Shown here piece after piece: positions 9,143-19,083 of a stretch of 64,000 bases of DNA (the first letter of the stretch is position 1; every line of letters begins with the position of its first letter). Source of the DNA: Massilia sp. BJB1822. GTDB lineage: Bacteria; Pseudomonadota; Gammaproteobacteria; Burkholderiales; Burkholderiaceae_D. Both the position numbers and the translations under genes were made by a program. The notes under the pieces are model-generated. The model saw only the letters and a program-made list of their open reading frames with translations, had not been told where the DNA came from and did not search any database. The stretch is from contig NZ_JABWEB010000020.1 of assembly GCF_013369485.1 (NCBI RefSeq), forward strand, positions 1-64,000, read 5' to 3'.

Positions 9143-11402
9143 GGTGATCGATGCCCTGGTGCCAGCTATCGGCTGGGCCTTGCTGCATTTCCTGTGGCAG
9201 GGCGTGCTGATCGGCTGTCTCGCTTCGCTCGGCCTGCAACTGCTGCGCAATGCGCGGCCGCAGACCCGTTATCTCTTCGCCTGCGGCGCGCTGCTGCTGT
9301 GCGCCTTGCTGCCGCTGGCGGGCATCGTCTTGCATCTGGCCAGCCTGCATGCCGCCGCGCTGGACGCGGCCAGCACTGTGGTGGCTAGCGCCGCCGGCGG
9401 TGTCGCCGCGCAGGCCAGCGATGCTGCTGCGCTGAGCGGACTCGCTGCCATTCAGTTGCTGCCGTCCCAGTCCATGCTGCCGCTGCTGAACGAAGCGGGT
9501 TTCAGCGGCTGGCTGACGTATCTGCCACGCCTGCTGCCATGGCTGGTGCTGATCTGGGCCGCCGGCGCCGCGCTGATGACTTTGCGCCTCTCGCTCGGCC
9601 TGCAATGGGTGAAGGAACGCACCTTGCCCAGCCACTACCGTGACGATCCGCATTGGCAGCAAGTGCTGGACAAGCTGGCGCGCCGCCTTGGCGTGCGCGT
9701 GCCGGTGCGGCTGGGCGTCAGCGACGACGATCTGGAAGGGCCGATGACGGCGGGCTGTCTGCGTCCGCTGGTGCTGATCCCGGCCTCGCTGCTGACCGGC
9801 ATGCCGCCCGCGCTGCTGGAGGCTTTGCTGGCGCATGAACTGGCGCATATCCGGCGCCACGATTACCTGGTCAATCTGGTGCAAAGCGCCATTGAGATTC
9901 TGCTGTTTTACCACCCGGTCGTGTGGATGCTGTCGCGCCGCATCCGCGCCGAACGGGAACAGATTGCCGACGATATTGCAGCAAGCGCGCTGGGCGAACC
10001 GCGGCGTCTCGCGCTTGCGCTGTCCGAGCTGGACAAGTTCCAGTTCTCAACCACCCACTTTGCCCCTGCGGCACAAGGAGGAGACCTGATGTCCCGAATC
10101 AAACGCCTGATCCGGCCCCAAGCCGAACCCCTGGGCTGGAAAATCGCCGCGCCGCTGCTCGGCCTGTGCACTGCCTGCGCCGTGCTGTATGCCCATGCGA
10201 TGCCGGCTACCTCCAGCGAACCGGCTGCCGTGAAAACGGGTGCTGCCTTGAACGCCGATGGCGACACCCAGTCCGCGCCGCCGCTGCCGCCCGTGCCGGC
10301 GACACCGGAAGAGCCGCGCGCTGCAGCCGTCCCCGAGGCGCCGGAGCCGCCCGCAGCGCCTGATGCCCCCGCGCTGCCCGCCCGGCCAGCCAAGCCTGTG
10401 ATGCCGCCTGCGCCGCCAGCCCGCGCCGCTGCGGCAGCTCCGATAGCGCTGGCAGCGGCGCCCGCCGCACCGGCTGCGCCCATGACCATCGCCGCTGCTC
10501 CCGCTGCTCCCGCTGCTCCCGCTGCACCGGCGGCCCCGATGGCGCTTGCCGCGGCACCCGCTGCCGCCCCGGCACCTGCCGCAGCGCCAGCCAGACCAGC
10601 AGTGAAGGCGCCGCGTGGCGGCTCGGGCTCCCACTATTATTTTGAGCAGGGAGGCGAATCCTATGCACTGGTGCGCGATGGCGGCAGCAAAGTCCTGATC
10701 ACCAACCGCAACGGCGACCCTGATGCGCTGCAGCGCCTGAAGCAAAGCGTCAAAGGTGACTTCATCTGGTTCCGCAAAGAGGGCAAAAACTATGTGATTC
10801 AGGATCCCGCCATCGTGGCCCAAGCCAGCGCCGCCTGGGCGCCGCTCAAGCAGATCGAATCCCGCATGGAAGAGCAGAACAAGGCCATGGAAGTGCAAGG
10901 CAAGATCATGGGGCAGATCGGCGAAAAAATTGGCGCCCACTACTCCCAGATCGCCGACAGTGCCGCTCAGCGCGCGCTGGAGCAAAGGATCGACAGCAAA
11001 ATGAAAGCCCTGGCCAGCCAGCAGGAATCCATCGGCGCCCGCATGGATGCTGTGGGTCAGAAAATCGAAAGGGAAACCGATGAGCAGGTGCGCGCTGGCT
11101 TGGTGCGCGAGCTGTCCCAGCTCAGTACCCGCATGGTGCCCTTGCACAACCAGATGAGTGCCTTATCCGCGGAAATGGGCAAGCAGCATGCCCGCCTCGT
11201 CCGCGAACAGCCCGCCATCGACGAGCTGAACCGCCAAATGCACGAAGCCGGCAAGCCGATGGCCGAGCTCGGCCGCCAGATGGGCGAGCTGGGCCGCGAA
11301 CAAGGCCGCCTCCACCGCGAAGCCGACAAAACCACCCGCCGTCTGATCGAAGACGCCGTCCAGCAAGGCCGCGCCACCCCCGCCCCCGGCGGCAGCGCCT
11401 AA
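9135..11402 (+). CDS. M56-family (BlaR1/MecR1-like) membrane metallopeptidase with coiled-coil tail
   Basis: 755 residues. Start at 9135 after GGGAG. The first about 150 residues hold several membrane helices (WALLHFLWQGVLIG, YLFACGALLLCALLPL, LPWLVLIWAAG). The zinc site HELAH is at 234-238, followed by the LLFYHPVVWMLSRRIRAERE block with EQIADD. After a further membrane helix near 355, residues about 385-490 are an Ala/Pro repeat (AAPAAPAAP type). The C-terminal 250 residues are charged, glutamine-rich and predicted coiled coil, not a beta-lactam sensor domain. In BlaR1, signal binding triggers cleavage of a BlaI repressor; no BlaI is adjacent here, so the signal and substrate are unknown. 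Confidence 0.85.
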   Translation: MFRVIDALVPAIGWALLHFLWQGVLIGCLASLGLQLLRNARPQTRYLFACGALLLCALLPLAGIVLHLASLHAAALDAASTVVASAAGGVAAQASDAAALSGLAAIQLLPSQSMLPLLNEAGFSGWLTYLPRLLPWLVLIWAAGAALMTLRLSLGLQWVKERTLPSHYRDDPHWQQVLDKLARRLGVRVPVRLGVSDDDLEGPMTAGCLRPLVLIPASLLTGMPPALLEALLAHELAHIRRHDYLVNLVQSAIEILLFYHPVVWMLSRRIRAEREQIADDIAASALGEPRRLALALSELDKFQFSTTHFAPAAQGGDLMSRIKRLIRPQAEPLGWKIAAPLLGLCTACAVLYAHAMPATSSEPAAVKTGAALNADGDTQSAPPLPPVPATPEEPRAAAVPEAPEPPAAPDAPALPARPAKPVMPPAPPARAAAAAPIALAAAPAAPAAPMTIAAAPAAPAAPAAPAAPMALAAAPAAAPAPAAAPARPAVKAPRGGSGSHYYFEQGGESYALVRDGGSKVLITNRNGDPDALQRLKQSVKGDFIWFRKEGKNYVIQDPAIVAQASAAWAPLKQIESRMEEQNKAMEVQGKIMGQIGEKIGAHYSQIADSAAQRALEQRIDSKMKALASQQESIGARMDAVGQKIERETDEQVRAGLVRELSQLSTRMVPLHNQMSALSAEMGKQHARLVREQPAIDELNRQMHEAGKPMAELGRQMGELGREQGRLHREADKTTRRLIEDAVQQGRATPAPGGSA

Positions 11403-11418
11403 CCCCCCTTTGCGCCAA

Positions 11419-11484
11419 ATCAAACAATGTCCAACCTTGGTGTCAGGCGGGGCCGCCGAGGCACCAGGGTGGACATTGTTTGAT
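11419..11484. repeat. Inverted repeat between convergent genes, relative of the 22.9 kb repeat
   Basis: A perfect 15-nt inverted repeat (ATCAAACAATGTCCA / TGGACATTGTTTGAT) encloses CCTTGGTG...CACCAGGG and a GC-rich loop. The core GTCCA-CCTTGG-TGTCAG is shared with the two units at 22869-22970, so this belongs to one dispersed family. Lying between the M56 gene and uvrD, it could also serve as a two-way terminator. Confidence 0.75.
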
Positions 11485-11507
11485 CTAACGCAAACTGTAG
11501 CTGGGGG

Positions 11508-13811
11508 TTAGCGGGAAAGGCGGTCGAGCTTGGCGACGCTGAGGTCGAGCACTTTCATGCCGACGTTGCCGAAGTTGATCTGGGCGCGGCAGTTGCTGCC
11601 GCTGCCTTCCAGATTGACGATGACGCCTTCGCCGAATTTGGCGTGGGCCACGGATTCGCCGATGCGCCAGCCGCTGCCGCCACTCGATTTCTGGGCGATC
11701 TGACGCGCGATGGCGTTGTCGCTGCCACCCAGCGGCGCTTCGTCCCAGGCGGACTTTTTGTTGGCGAACCAGTGCGACTGCACTTTCGGCGACAGCCATT
11801 TCAGGGACTCTTCGGGCAGCTCGTCGAAGAAGCGCGATTTCATGTTGTAGCGCGTCTGGCCGTGCAGCATGCGCGTCTGCGAGAAGCACATGTACAGGCG
11901 CTTGCGCGCGCGCGTGATCGCCACATACATCAGGCGACGCTCTTCTTCCACGCCGCCATCTTCCTTCGCGCTGCTCTCGTGCGGGAACAGGCCTTCTTCC
12001 AGGCCGGTGATGAAGACGTTGTCGAACTCCAGACCTTTGGCCGAGTGCACCGTCATCAGCTGCAAGGCTTCCTGGCCGGCTTGCGCCTGGTTGTCGCCCG
12101 CTTCCAGCGAGGCGTGCGAGAGGAAGGCCGACAGCGGCGACATCACGGTGGCCAGCGGCGCATCGGCGTCAATAATTTCGATGCCGTCGGCGCTGACGAT
12201 GGCGCTGCCCGCTTGCGCCTGGGCCTGCGGGCCGAGGTGGGCGGGCGCGCCCTGTCCATAACCTTCCTCGGAGACGAACTGGGTGGCCGCATTGACCATC
12301 TGCTCCAAGTTTTCGATGCGGTCGGCGCCTTCTTTTTCGCCCTGGTAGTGCTGCAGCAGGCCGCTGCCGTCAAGGACGATGCGCACCAGCTCGGGCAGCG
12401 CCATCTGCTGCGTCTCGAAGCGCATGCCTTCGACCAGCTTGACGAAGCCGCCCAGCGAGGTGCCGGCCTTGCCCACCATGTAGGGCACGGCCGCGTACAG
12501 GGAGATGCCGTACTGCTCGGCTGCGCCCTGCAACTGCTCGATGGTGCGCGCGCCGATGCCGCGGGCCGGGAAGTTCACCACGCGCAGGAAGGCCGAATCG
12601 TTGTGCGGATTGTCCATCAGCTGCAGGTAGGCGATGGCGTGCTTGACCTCGGCGCGCTGGAAGTAGCGCAGGCCGCCATACACATGGTAGGGAATGCCGG
12701 CCGAGAACAGCGCATGTTCGATCACGCGCGATTGGGCATTGGAGCGGTACAGCACCGCGATCTCGCTGCGCGAGGTGCCTTCATTGATCAGCGATTTCGA
12801 TTCCTCGATGATCCACTGCGCTTCCTGCAGGTCGGAGCTGGCTTCATAGACGCGTACCTGCTCGCCATGGCCGGCATCGGTGCGCAGGTTCTTGCCCAGG
12901 CGCCGGCTGTTATTCGAGATCAGCATATTCGCCGCATCCAGAATATGACCGTGCGAGCGGTAGTTCTGTTCCAGCTTGATCAGATTCCTGACCTGGAACT
13001 CCTGCTCGAAGGCGCTCATATTGCCGACATTGGCGCCGCGGAAGGCGTAGATGCTCTGGTCGTCGTCGCCCACGGCGAACAGGGCGCCGCCAACGGGCGT
13101 GCCGTGGCCGGACATCAGCTTGAGCCACTTGTACTGCAGGTCATTGGTATCCTGGAACTCGTCCACCAGGATGTGGCGGAAGCGCTGCTGGTAGTGTTCG
13201 CGCAGCGGCTGGTTGCGGCTCAGCAGCTCGTAAGTGCGCAGCAGCAGTTCGGCAAAATCGACCACGCCCTCGCGCTGGCACTGCTCGTCGTACAGATCGT
13301 ACAGCTCGACCATCTTGCGCTCGGTGGCGTCGTAGGCATCGACGTCCTTGGCGCGCAGTCCCTGGTCCTTATTGTTATTGATGAAGTACATCAGGTTTTT
13401 GGCCGGGTACTTTTCATCGTCGACATTGTTGGCTTTCAGCAGACGCTTGATGACCGAGAGCTGGTCCTGGGAATCGAGGATCTGGAAAGTCTGGGGCAGG
13501 GCGGCGTCGCGGTAGTGCGTGCGCAGCAGGCGGTTACACAGGCCGTGGAAGGTGCCGACCCACATGCCGCGTGTATTGATGGGCAACATGGCTGACAGGC
13601 GGGCCAGCATTTCCTTGGCCGCCTTATTGGTAAAGGTCACGGCCAGCACGCCAGCCGGCGAGACCTGGCCGGTCTGGATCAGCCACGCGATGCGGGTGGT
13701 CAGCACGCGCGTTTTGCCGGACCCCGCGCCCGCCAGAATCAGGGCGTTCTGGGGCGGCAGGGTGACGGCGGCAAGTTGTTCGGGATTGAGGTTGTGGAGG
13801 AGATTTTGCAT
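11508..13811 (-). CDS. uvrD: ATP-dependent DNA helicase UvrD
   Basis: 767 residues, superfamily 1A 3'-5' helicase used in nucleotide-excision and mismatch repair. Walker A AGAGSGKT is at 27-34; GTFHGLC, VDEFQDTN (Walker B), DDDQSIYAFRGA, YRS, LMTVHSAKGLEFD and YVAITRARKRLYM follow in the usual order. The C-terminus (GESVAHAKFGEGVIVNLEG) is the Tudor-like domain of UvrD/PcrA that contacts RNA polymerase. It is convergent with the M56 gene and 7 nt from the membrane-protein gene upstream. Confidence 0.95.
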   Translation of the reverse strand: MQNLLHNLNPEQLAAVTLPPQNALILAGAGSGKTRVLTTRIAWLIQTGQVSPAGVLAVTFTNKAAKEMLARLSAMLPINTRGMWVGTFHGLCNRLLRTHYRDAALPQTFQILDSQDQLSVIKRLLKANNVDDEKYPAKNLMYFINNNKDQGLRAKDVDAYDATERKMVELYDLYDEQCQREGVVDFAELLLRTYELLSRNQPLREHYQQRFRHILVDEFQDTNDLQYKWLKLMSGHGTPVGGALFAVGDDDQSIYAFRGANVGNMSAFEQEFQVRNLIKLEQNYRSHGHILDAANMLISNNSRRLGKNLRTDAGHGEQVRVYEASSDLQEAQWIIEESKSLINEGTSRSEIAVLYRSNAQSRVIEHALFSAGIPYHVYGGLRYFQRAEVKHAIAYLQLMDNPHNDSAFLRVVNFPARGIGARTIEQLQGAAEQYGISLYAAVPYMVGKAGTSLGGFVKLVEGMRFETQQMALPELVRIVLDGSGLLQHYQGEKEGADRIENLEQMVNAATQFVSEEGYGQGAPAHLGPQAQAQAGSAIVSADGIEIIDADAPLATVMSPLSAFLSHASLEAGDNQAQAGQEALQLMTVHSAKGLEFDNVFITGLEEGLFPHESSAKEDGGVEEERRLMYVAITRARKRLYMCFSQTRMLHGQTRYNMKSRFFDELPEESLKWLSPKVQSHWFANKKSAWDEAPLGGSDNAIARQIAQKSSGGSGWRIGESVAHAKFGEGVIVNLEGSGSNCRAQINFGNVGMKVLDLSVAKLDRLSR

Positions 13812-13818
13812 CCCGTGA

Positions 13819-14592
13819 TTATACCGGGAGCCTCGTTTCTTCCGCTGGCGCAGCCGGGCTGCCGAAGATCTGGCGGTAGCTGACGTAGAGCGAGCATTGC
13901 AGCACCAGGGCCACGATCATCACCGGAATCTGCATCAAGAGGGCGCCGAAGGTGCCCATGCCGAGCAGGGCGATGCGCACCAGGCTGACCATCATGGCGA
14001 TGCCGGCCCAGCTAAGCAGGAAGACGATGCAGGGGCGCCAGGCGCGCAGCACGGCGAAGAAGCTGAAGAAGACGGCCTTCCCGACCGACATCTGCTTCCA
14101 GTAAATCAGCGGGCCGCTGAAGAACAGGCCCATGGCGGCCGGGATGTAGACCACGAAGCCGAGCAGGATGGAGGCGGCCATGCCGTTCGTCATCTGGAGC
14201 TGCGGCGCGGCCGGATCGGCATTGCGCAGCTGGTCCACCAGCTCGCCGTTGGTGATGAAGACCACGATGACGGCGATCAGGATGGCCACCAGATGCAGCA
14301 CGCCCAGCACCACCAGCTTGGGGAAGGCCGGTTTGCGGAAGCCGCTCTGGATCACGGCTGGCAGCACGCGCTTGCCTTGTTCGATGTCGGCGCAAGCTTG
14401 CATGAAGCCGATCGACACCGCCGGCAGCAGCAGTGCCACCAGCAGTCCCAGAGGCTGGGGCAGGATCAGCACTGCCACCTGGCACAGCAGATAGCCGAGG
14501 AAGGGTATGAACATGCCGCCGGGCTGCTGGCGGAACAGCGCGAAGCCGTCTTTAACCCAATGCCATCCGGTGAGTGCGGGCAGATTAGTCAT
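13819..14592 (-). CDS. BPSS1780-type integral membrane protein
   Basis: 257 residues from ATG 14592 (a TTG at 14622 would add ten). Six or so membrane segments are evident (PFLGYLLCQVAVLILP, LVALLLPAVSIGFM, VVLGVLHLVAILIAVIVVFI, ASILLGFVVYIPAAMGLFF, and two more). The arrangement and the FALFRQQPGGM start fit the beta-proteobacterial BPSS1780 family, whose function is not known. The ATG follows the thrB stop by one base, so it is probably coupled to thrB. Confidence 0.8.
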   Translation of the reverse strand: MTNLPALTGWHWVKDGFALFRQQPGGMFIPFLGYLLCQVAVLILPQPLGLLVALLLPAVSIGFMQACADIEQGKRVLPAVIQSGFRKPAFPKLVVLGVLHLVAILIAVIVVFITNGELVDQLRNADPAAPQLQMTNGMAASILLGFVVYIPAAMGLFFSGPLIYWKQMSVGKAVFFSFFAVLRAWRPCIVFLLSWAGIAMMVSLVRIALLGMGTFGALLMQIPVMIVALVLQCSLYVSYRQIFGSPAAPAEETRLPV

Positions 14593-14593
14593 C

Positions 14594-15550
14594 TTAGTAG
14601 AGTTGTGGGGCGGGAGTGGCAATCCGCTCGCGCAGAATGCGTTCGAAATGGGTCGGATCGTGCGGGGTCAGAATTTCCGCCTCGCGCGGCTTGTGCAGAT
14701 CATACAGGCGGGACAGCCAGAAACGCAGCGCGGCGGCGCGCAGCATGGGCTGCCAGGCGGCTTGCTCGTCGGCCGTGAACGGGCGCACGCTATGGTAGGC
14801 GTCCAGCATGGCGCGCGTGCGCGCCGCATCGAGCACGCCGCTGTCGAGGTCTATGCACCAGTCGTTGACGGTGACGGCGACGTCGAACAGCCAGGTGTCG
14901 CAGCCTGCAAAATAGAAGTCGAAGAAGCCGGTCAGGCGTTCGCCGTCGAACATCACGTTGTTGCGGAACAGGTCCGCATGCACCGGGCCAGCCTGCAGCT
15001 GCGCATAGCTGGCGCTGGCGGTAAACGCTTCCTGGAACTGCATTTCCTCGCGCAGCAGGTTCGCTTCGGCCGCGCTGATCACGGGCAGCAGCTGGGGCGC
15101 GGTCTCGCGCCACCAGGACAGGCCGCGCAGGTTGGGCTGCTGCAGCGGGAAGTCGCGTCCGGCCAGATGCATTTTGGCCAGCATGGCGCCGACGGCGGCG
15201 CAGTGCACCGGCTGCGGGGCGAGCTGGGAGTGGCCTTCCAGCTTGCTGACGATGCTGGCGGGCTTGCCGTGCAGGGCCACGCACAATTCGTCCTGGTCGT
15301 TGGCGACCGGGGCGGGCACCAGCACGCCGTGCTGCGCCAGGTGGCGCATCAGCTGCAGGTAGAAGGGCAGTTGTTCGAAACTCAGATTCTCGAAGATGGT
15401 GAGCACATACTCGCCCGCTTCGGTACTCAGGAAGAAGTTGCTATTTTCGATGCCGGAGGCAATGCCTTTCAGCGCAGTTGCTTTGCCGAGGGGGAATTGC
15501 GTGATCCACTGGCCGACATCATCCAGACTGACCGGGGTAAAAACTGCCAT
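14594..15550 (-). CDS. thrB: Homoserine kinase ThrB (aminoglycoside-phosphotransferase fold)
   Basis: 318 residues. It phosphorylates homoserine in threonine synthesis and is the APH-fold type found in many proteobacteria rather than the GHMP type of E. coli. The Brenner-like motif [10 protein letters not shown] and the metal-binding FFDFYFAG are both present. N-terminal [12 protein letters not shown] and the NSNFFL glycine/asparagine loop are typical. Start at 15550 chosen by family alignment; the ribosome site is weak. Confidence 0.92.
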   Translation of the reverse strand: MAVFTPVSLDDVGQWITQFPLGKATALKGIASGIENSNFFLSTEAGEYVLTIFENLSFEQLPFYLQLMRHLAQHGVLVPAPVANDQDELCVALHGKPASIVSKLEGHSQLAPQPVHCAAVGAMLAKMHLAGRDFPLQQPNLRGLSWWRETAPQLLPVISAAEANLLREEMQFQEAFTASASYAQLQAGPVHADLFRNNVMFDGERLTGFFDFYFAGCDTWLFDVAVTVNDWCIDLDSGVLDAARTRAMLDAYHSVRPFTADEQAAWQPMLRAAALRFWLSRLYDLHKPREAEILTPHDPTHFERILRERIATPAPQLY

Positions 15551-15606
15551 GGGAAACCAGATTAGTGTGCAAGGGTTAGGCAAAGCCCGGCGTGGCCGGG
15601 CCTTGC

Positions 15607-16026
15607 TCAGCGGGTGGCCGGAGGCGGCGGAGGCGGCGCTGGCGCTTCATCGGCGGCGTTGGCGCGGTCCTCGCTGCGTTGTTTCTTCTTCTTGGCCACA
15701 TCGAACTCCATGACGGTCCATTGCGCGCCGCGTGATTCGCGTCCCGCAAGATCGCCTGGCAGAGCCGTGCCCACCGGGGTATTCGGTTTCAGGGTATAGC
15801 TGCTCTTGCCGCTTTTGACCTTGGCTTCGGTCACGCGGCCGCCTTCACGTTTTTCCGTGATTTTCTTTTCGTTGTCCGGGTTGGCCGTCACCGTGACCGG
15901 ATTATCCACCTCCTCGATTTTTTCCAGCTTCGGCGGCGCCTGGCTTGGCGTGGTCTGGGCGGAAGCAATGGCGGCATGGCCCAGCAGGGCAATGAACAGA
16001 AGGGAGCAGATATTCGAAGTACGCAT
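15607..16026 (-). CDS. DUF2782 family periplasmic protein
   Basis: 139 residues. Signal peptide to about residue 23 ([17 protein letters not shown]). The core ([22 protein letters not shown]...) is the DUF2782 pattern; the tail is lysine-rich, then proline-rich (six P in a row). GAGGA precedes the ATG. In relatives it sits upstream of polA/thrB-type neighbours, as here where it diverges from polA. Function unknown. Confidence 0.8.
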   Translation of the reverse strand: MRTSNICSLLFIALLGHAAIASAQTTPSQAPPKLEKIEEVDNPVTVTANPDNEKKITEKREGGRVTEAKVKSGKSSYTLKPNTPVGTALPGDLAGRESRGAQWTVMEFDVAKKKKQRSEDRANAADEAPAPPPPPPATR

Positions 16027-16188
16027 GATGACAAGTCCTCAAGGGAAACGCATGGATTCTTATATAGGGGCCATTGTAACAAACAGACACGCTTAGCTGT
16101 TTTAAAAGCGCAAAAACGCGGCTGGATGTGGGCCGGCCGTCCATGCCGATCCGGCATTGTTGTCTTTTCGGGAAGCTTGTCCTGGCGT

Positions 16189-16217
16189 TCAGGTGCGGGG
16201 CAAAACTCTGCGATAAT
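16189..16217 (+). promoter_or_regulatory. Candidate polA promoter
   Basis: GATAAT at 16212-16217 lies 65 nt before polA; the -35 region (TTCAGG, 18-nt spacer) matches weakly. The 256-nt space shared with the divergent DUF2782 gene shows no other feature. Confidence 0.3.
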
Positions 16218-16282
16218 GCAGCACTCACCCCATTCCGTGCCGGACGCGCGCTCGCGCGGCCAGCCCTACTTCATAGCCATTT

Positions 16283-19042
16283 ATGCAAAAGACCCTGTTG
16301 CTGGTTGACGGTTCCAGCTATCTTTACCGCGCTTTCCACGCGCTGCCCGACCTGCGCAGCGCCGACGGCCACCCGACCGGCGCCATGCACGGCATGGTCA
16401 ATATGCTGCGCCGCCTGCGCGCCGACTTCCCCGCCGCCTACATCGCTTGCGTTTTCGACGCCAAGGGCAAGACCTTCCGCGATGATATGTACCCGGAGTA
16501 CAAGGCGACGCGCGCCTCGATGCCGCCCGACCTGGCTTTGCAGATCGAACCGATCCACGAGGCGGTGCGCGCCATGGGCTGGCCGATCCTGATGGTGGAA
16601 GGCGTGGAGGCCGACGACGTGATCGGCACGCTGTCGGTGGAGGCGGAAAAGGCCGGCATGGAGGTCATCATCTCCACCGGCGACAAGGATCTGGCCCAAT
16701 TGGTCACGCCCAAGGTCACGCTGATCAACACCATGACCAACGAGAAGCTGGACGAAGCGGGCGTGCTGGCCAAGTTCGGCGTGCCGCCGAACCGCATCAT
16801 CGACTACCTGACCCTGATCGGCGACACCGTCGACAACGTCCCCGGCGTGAACAAATGCGGCCCGAAAACGGCGCTTAAATGGCTTGGCCTGTACGATAGC
16901 CTGGATGGCGTGATGGCGAACGCCGACCAGATCGGCGGCGCGGTCGGCGGCAATCTGCGCGAGGCGCTGGAATGGCTGCCGCGCGGCCGCGAGCTGATCA
17001 CGGTGAAAACCGACTGCGATCTGAGCCTGCATATGATGTCGATCTCGGAATCGCTGATCGCCAAGAGCGAGGACCGCGAACTGCTGCTGGCCTTCTTCAG
17101 CAAATATGGCTTCAAGACCCTGCTGCGCGAACTGGGCGCCCTGACGCCGGCCGCGCCGGGTGCTGTCGCCTCGCCGGCCGCCGCCGCGCCCGAAGGCATG
17201 ACTGGCGATATGTTCGCCGCCGCCGTGGCGCCGGCCAGCATCAATTATGAAACCGTGCTGACCGAAGCCCAGCTTGACGAATGGATCGCGCGCATCGACA
17301 AGGCGGAGCTGACCGCCGTCGATACCGAAACCACTTCGCTGGAGCCGATGACGGCGCAGATGGTGGGCATTTCCCTGTGCACCGAGCCGGGCCACGCCTG
17401 CTATATCCCGATGGCGCATGCCTATGCCGGCGTGCCGGAACAGCTGTCGCGCGAGCTGGTGCTGGCCAAACTGAAGCCATGGCTGGAAGACAGCGCCAAG
17501 GCCAAGCTGGGCCAGAACCTGAAATACGACGCGCACATCTTCGCCAACCACGGCGTGCAGTTGCGCGGCATCGTGCATGACACCCTGCTGCAATCCTACG
17601 TTTTCGAATCGCACCGCACGCACGATATGGACAGCCTGGCTATGCGCCACCTGAACCACAAGACCATCGCTTTCGAGGAAGTGTGCGGCAAGGGCGCCAG
17701 CCAGATCGGCTTCGACCAGGTCGAGATCGCGCGCGCCACCGAATACGCGGCCGAAGACGCCGACATCACGCTGCGCCTGCACCAGGCCATGCACGGCCAG
17801 GTCACGGTGGACGAAGGCTTGACCCGCGTCTACAACAGCATCGAGCTGCCGACCGCCGTGGTGCTGCAGAAGATTGAGCGCAACGGCGTGCTGATCGACG
17901 CTGCCCTGCTGGATACGCAATCGCTGGAGCTGGGCAAGCGCATCCAGGAACTGGAGCAGAAAGCCTATGAGCTGGCCGAACAGCCCTTCAATCTGGGTTC
18001 GCCCAAGCAGATCGGCGAAATCTTCTTCCAGAAGCTGAAACTGCCGGTGGTGAAAAAGACGCCGAGCGGCGCGCCGTCCACCGACGAGGAAGTGCTGCAA
18101 AAACTGGCCGAGGATTATCCGCTGCCGAAAATCCTGCTGGAATACCGCGGCATGGCCAAGCTCAAGTCGACCTATACCGACAAGCTGCCGAAGATGATCA
18201 ACGCCATGACGGGCCGCGTGCATACCAACTATGCGCAGGCAGTGGCAGTGACGGGGCGCCTGGCGTCCAACGATCCGAATCTGCAGAATATCCCGATCCG
18301 CACCGCCGAAGGCCGCCGCATCCGCGAAGCCTTCGTCGCGCCTGCGGGCAGCCATATTGTCTCGGCCGACTATTCCCAGATCGAGCTGCGCATCATGGCC
18401 CATATCTCGGGCGATGAAGCGATGCTGCGCGCCTTTGCGGAAGGGGAGGATATCCACCGTGCCACGGCCGCCGAAATCTTCGGCATTGCGCCGTCCGAGG
18501 TGCAGGCCGAGCAGCGCCGCTACGCCAAGGTGATCAACTTTGGCCTGATCTACGGCATGAGCGCCTTCGGCCTGGCCTCCAACCTGGGCATCGACCGCGC
18601 CGCCGCGCAAAACTATATCGACCGCTACTTCGCCCGTTTCTCCGGTGTGAAGCAGTATATGGACGACACGCGCCTGCAGGCCAAGGCCAAGGGTTATGTG
18701 GAAACCGTCTTCGGCCGCCGCCTGTGGCTGCCCGAGATCAATTCGCCGAACGGCCCGCGCCGCCAGGCGGCCGAGCGCGCGGCGATCAATGCGCCGATGC
18801 AGGGCACGGCGGCGGACCTGATCAAGCTGGCCATGATCGCGGTGCAGGGCTGGCTGGAAAAAGAAGGCTTGAAAACCCGCATGATCATGCAGGTGCACGA
18901 TGAACTGGTGCTGGAAGTGCCGGACGAGGAACTGGCCCTGGTCAAGGAAAAGCTGCCGCAGCTGATGGCCGGCGTGGCCGACCTGAAGGTGCCGCTGCTG
19001 GCCGAAGTGGGCGTGGGCCGCAACTGGGACGAGGCGCATTGA
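16283..19042 (+). CDS. polA: DNA polymerase I
   Basis: 919 residues with all three activities. Residues 1-290: 5'-3' exonuclease (LLVDGSSYLYRAFHA, GVEADDVIGTL, STGDKDLAQLV). Residues about 320-500: 3'-5' exonuclease with an intact VDTETTSLEP motif, so proofreading should be active. Residues about 530-919: polymerase (VTGRLASNDPNLQNIPIR, SADYSQIELRI with the catalytic Asp, YAKVINFGLIYGMS O-helix, MIMQVHDELVLEVP with the second Asp). Used in Okazaki-fragment maturation and repair. No operon partners. Confidence 0.97.
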   Translation: MQKTLLLVDGSSYLYRAFHALPDLRSADGHPTGAMHGMVNMLRRLRADFPAAYIACVFDAKGKTFRDDMYPEYKATRASMPPDLALQIEPIHEAVRAMGWPILMVEGVEADDVIGTLSVEAEKAGMEVIISTGDKDLAQLVTPKVTLINTMTNEKLDEAGVLAKFGVPPNRIIDYLTLIGDTVDNVPGVNKCGPKTALKWLGLYDSLDGVMANADQIGGAVGGNLREALEWLPRGRELITVKTDCDLSLHMMSISESLIAKSEDRELLLAFFSKYGFKTLLRELGALTPAAPGAVASPAAAAPEGMTGDMFAAAVAPASINYETVLTEAQLDEWIARIDKAELTAVDTETTSLEPMTAQMVGISLCTEPGHACYIPMAHAYAGVPEQLSRELVLAKLKPWLEDSAKAKLGQNLKYDAHIFANHGVQLRGIVHDTLLQSYVFESHRTHDMDSLAMRHLNHKTIAFEEVCGKGASQIGFDQVEIARATEYAAEDADITLRLHQAMHGQVTVDEGLTRVYNSIELPTAVVLQKIERNGVLIDAALLDTQSLELGKRIQELEQKAYELAEQPFNLGSPKQIGEIFFQKLKLPVVKKTPSGAPSTDEEVLQKLAEDYPLPKILLEYRGMAKLKSTYTDKLPKMINAMTGRVHTNYAQAVAVTGRLASNDPNLQNIPIRTAEGRRIREAFVAPAGSHIVSADYSQIELRIMAHISGDEAMLRAFAEGEDIHRATAAEIFGIAPSEVQAEQRRYAKVINFGLIYGMSAFGLASNLGIDRAAAQNYIDRYFARFSGVKQYMDDTRLQAKAKGYVETVFGRRLWLPEINSPNGPRRQAAERAAINAPMQGTAADLIKLAMIAVQGWLEKEGLKTRMIMQVHDELVLEVPDEELALVKEKLPQLMAGVADLKVPLLAEVGVGRNWDEAH

Positions 19043-19083
19043 TTTTTTAGTATTCTGTTTCGCTCATGAGGAGGGGAGTAGGA

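Noticed and set aside
10440-10610. GCTGCTCCC-type tandem repeats in the M56 gene as a mobile or regulatory repeat
   Set aside because: In frame they encode an Ala/Pro stalk, a normal low-complexity linker.
16271-19039. 922-codon open frame on the minus strand
   Set aside because: It is the exact antisense of polA, a frame kept open by high-GC codon bias; the translation is His/Arg/Gln-rich low-complexity with no domain, while polA shows every motif.
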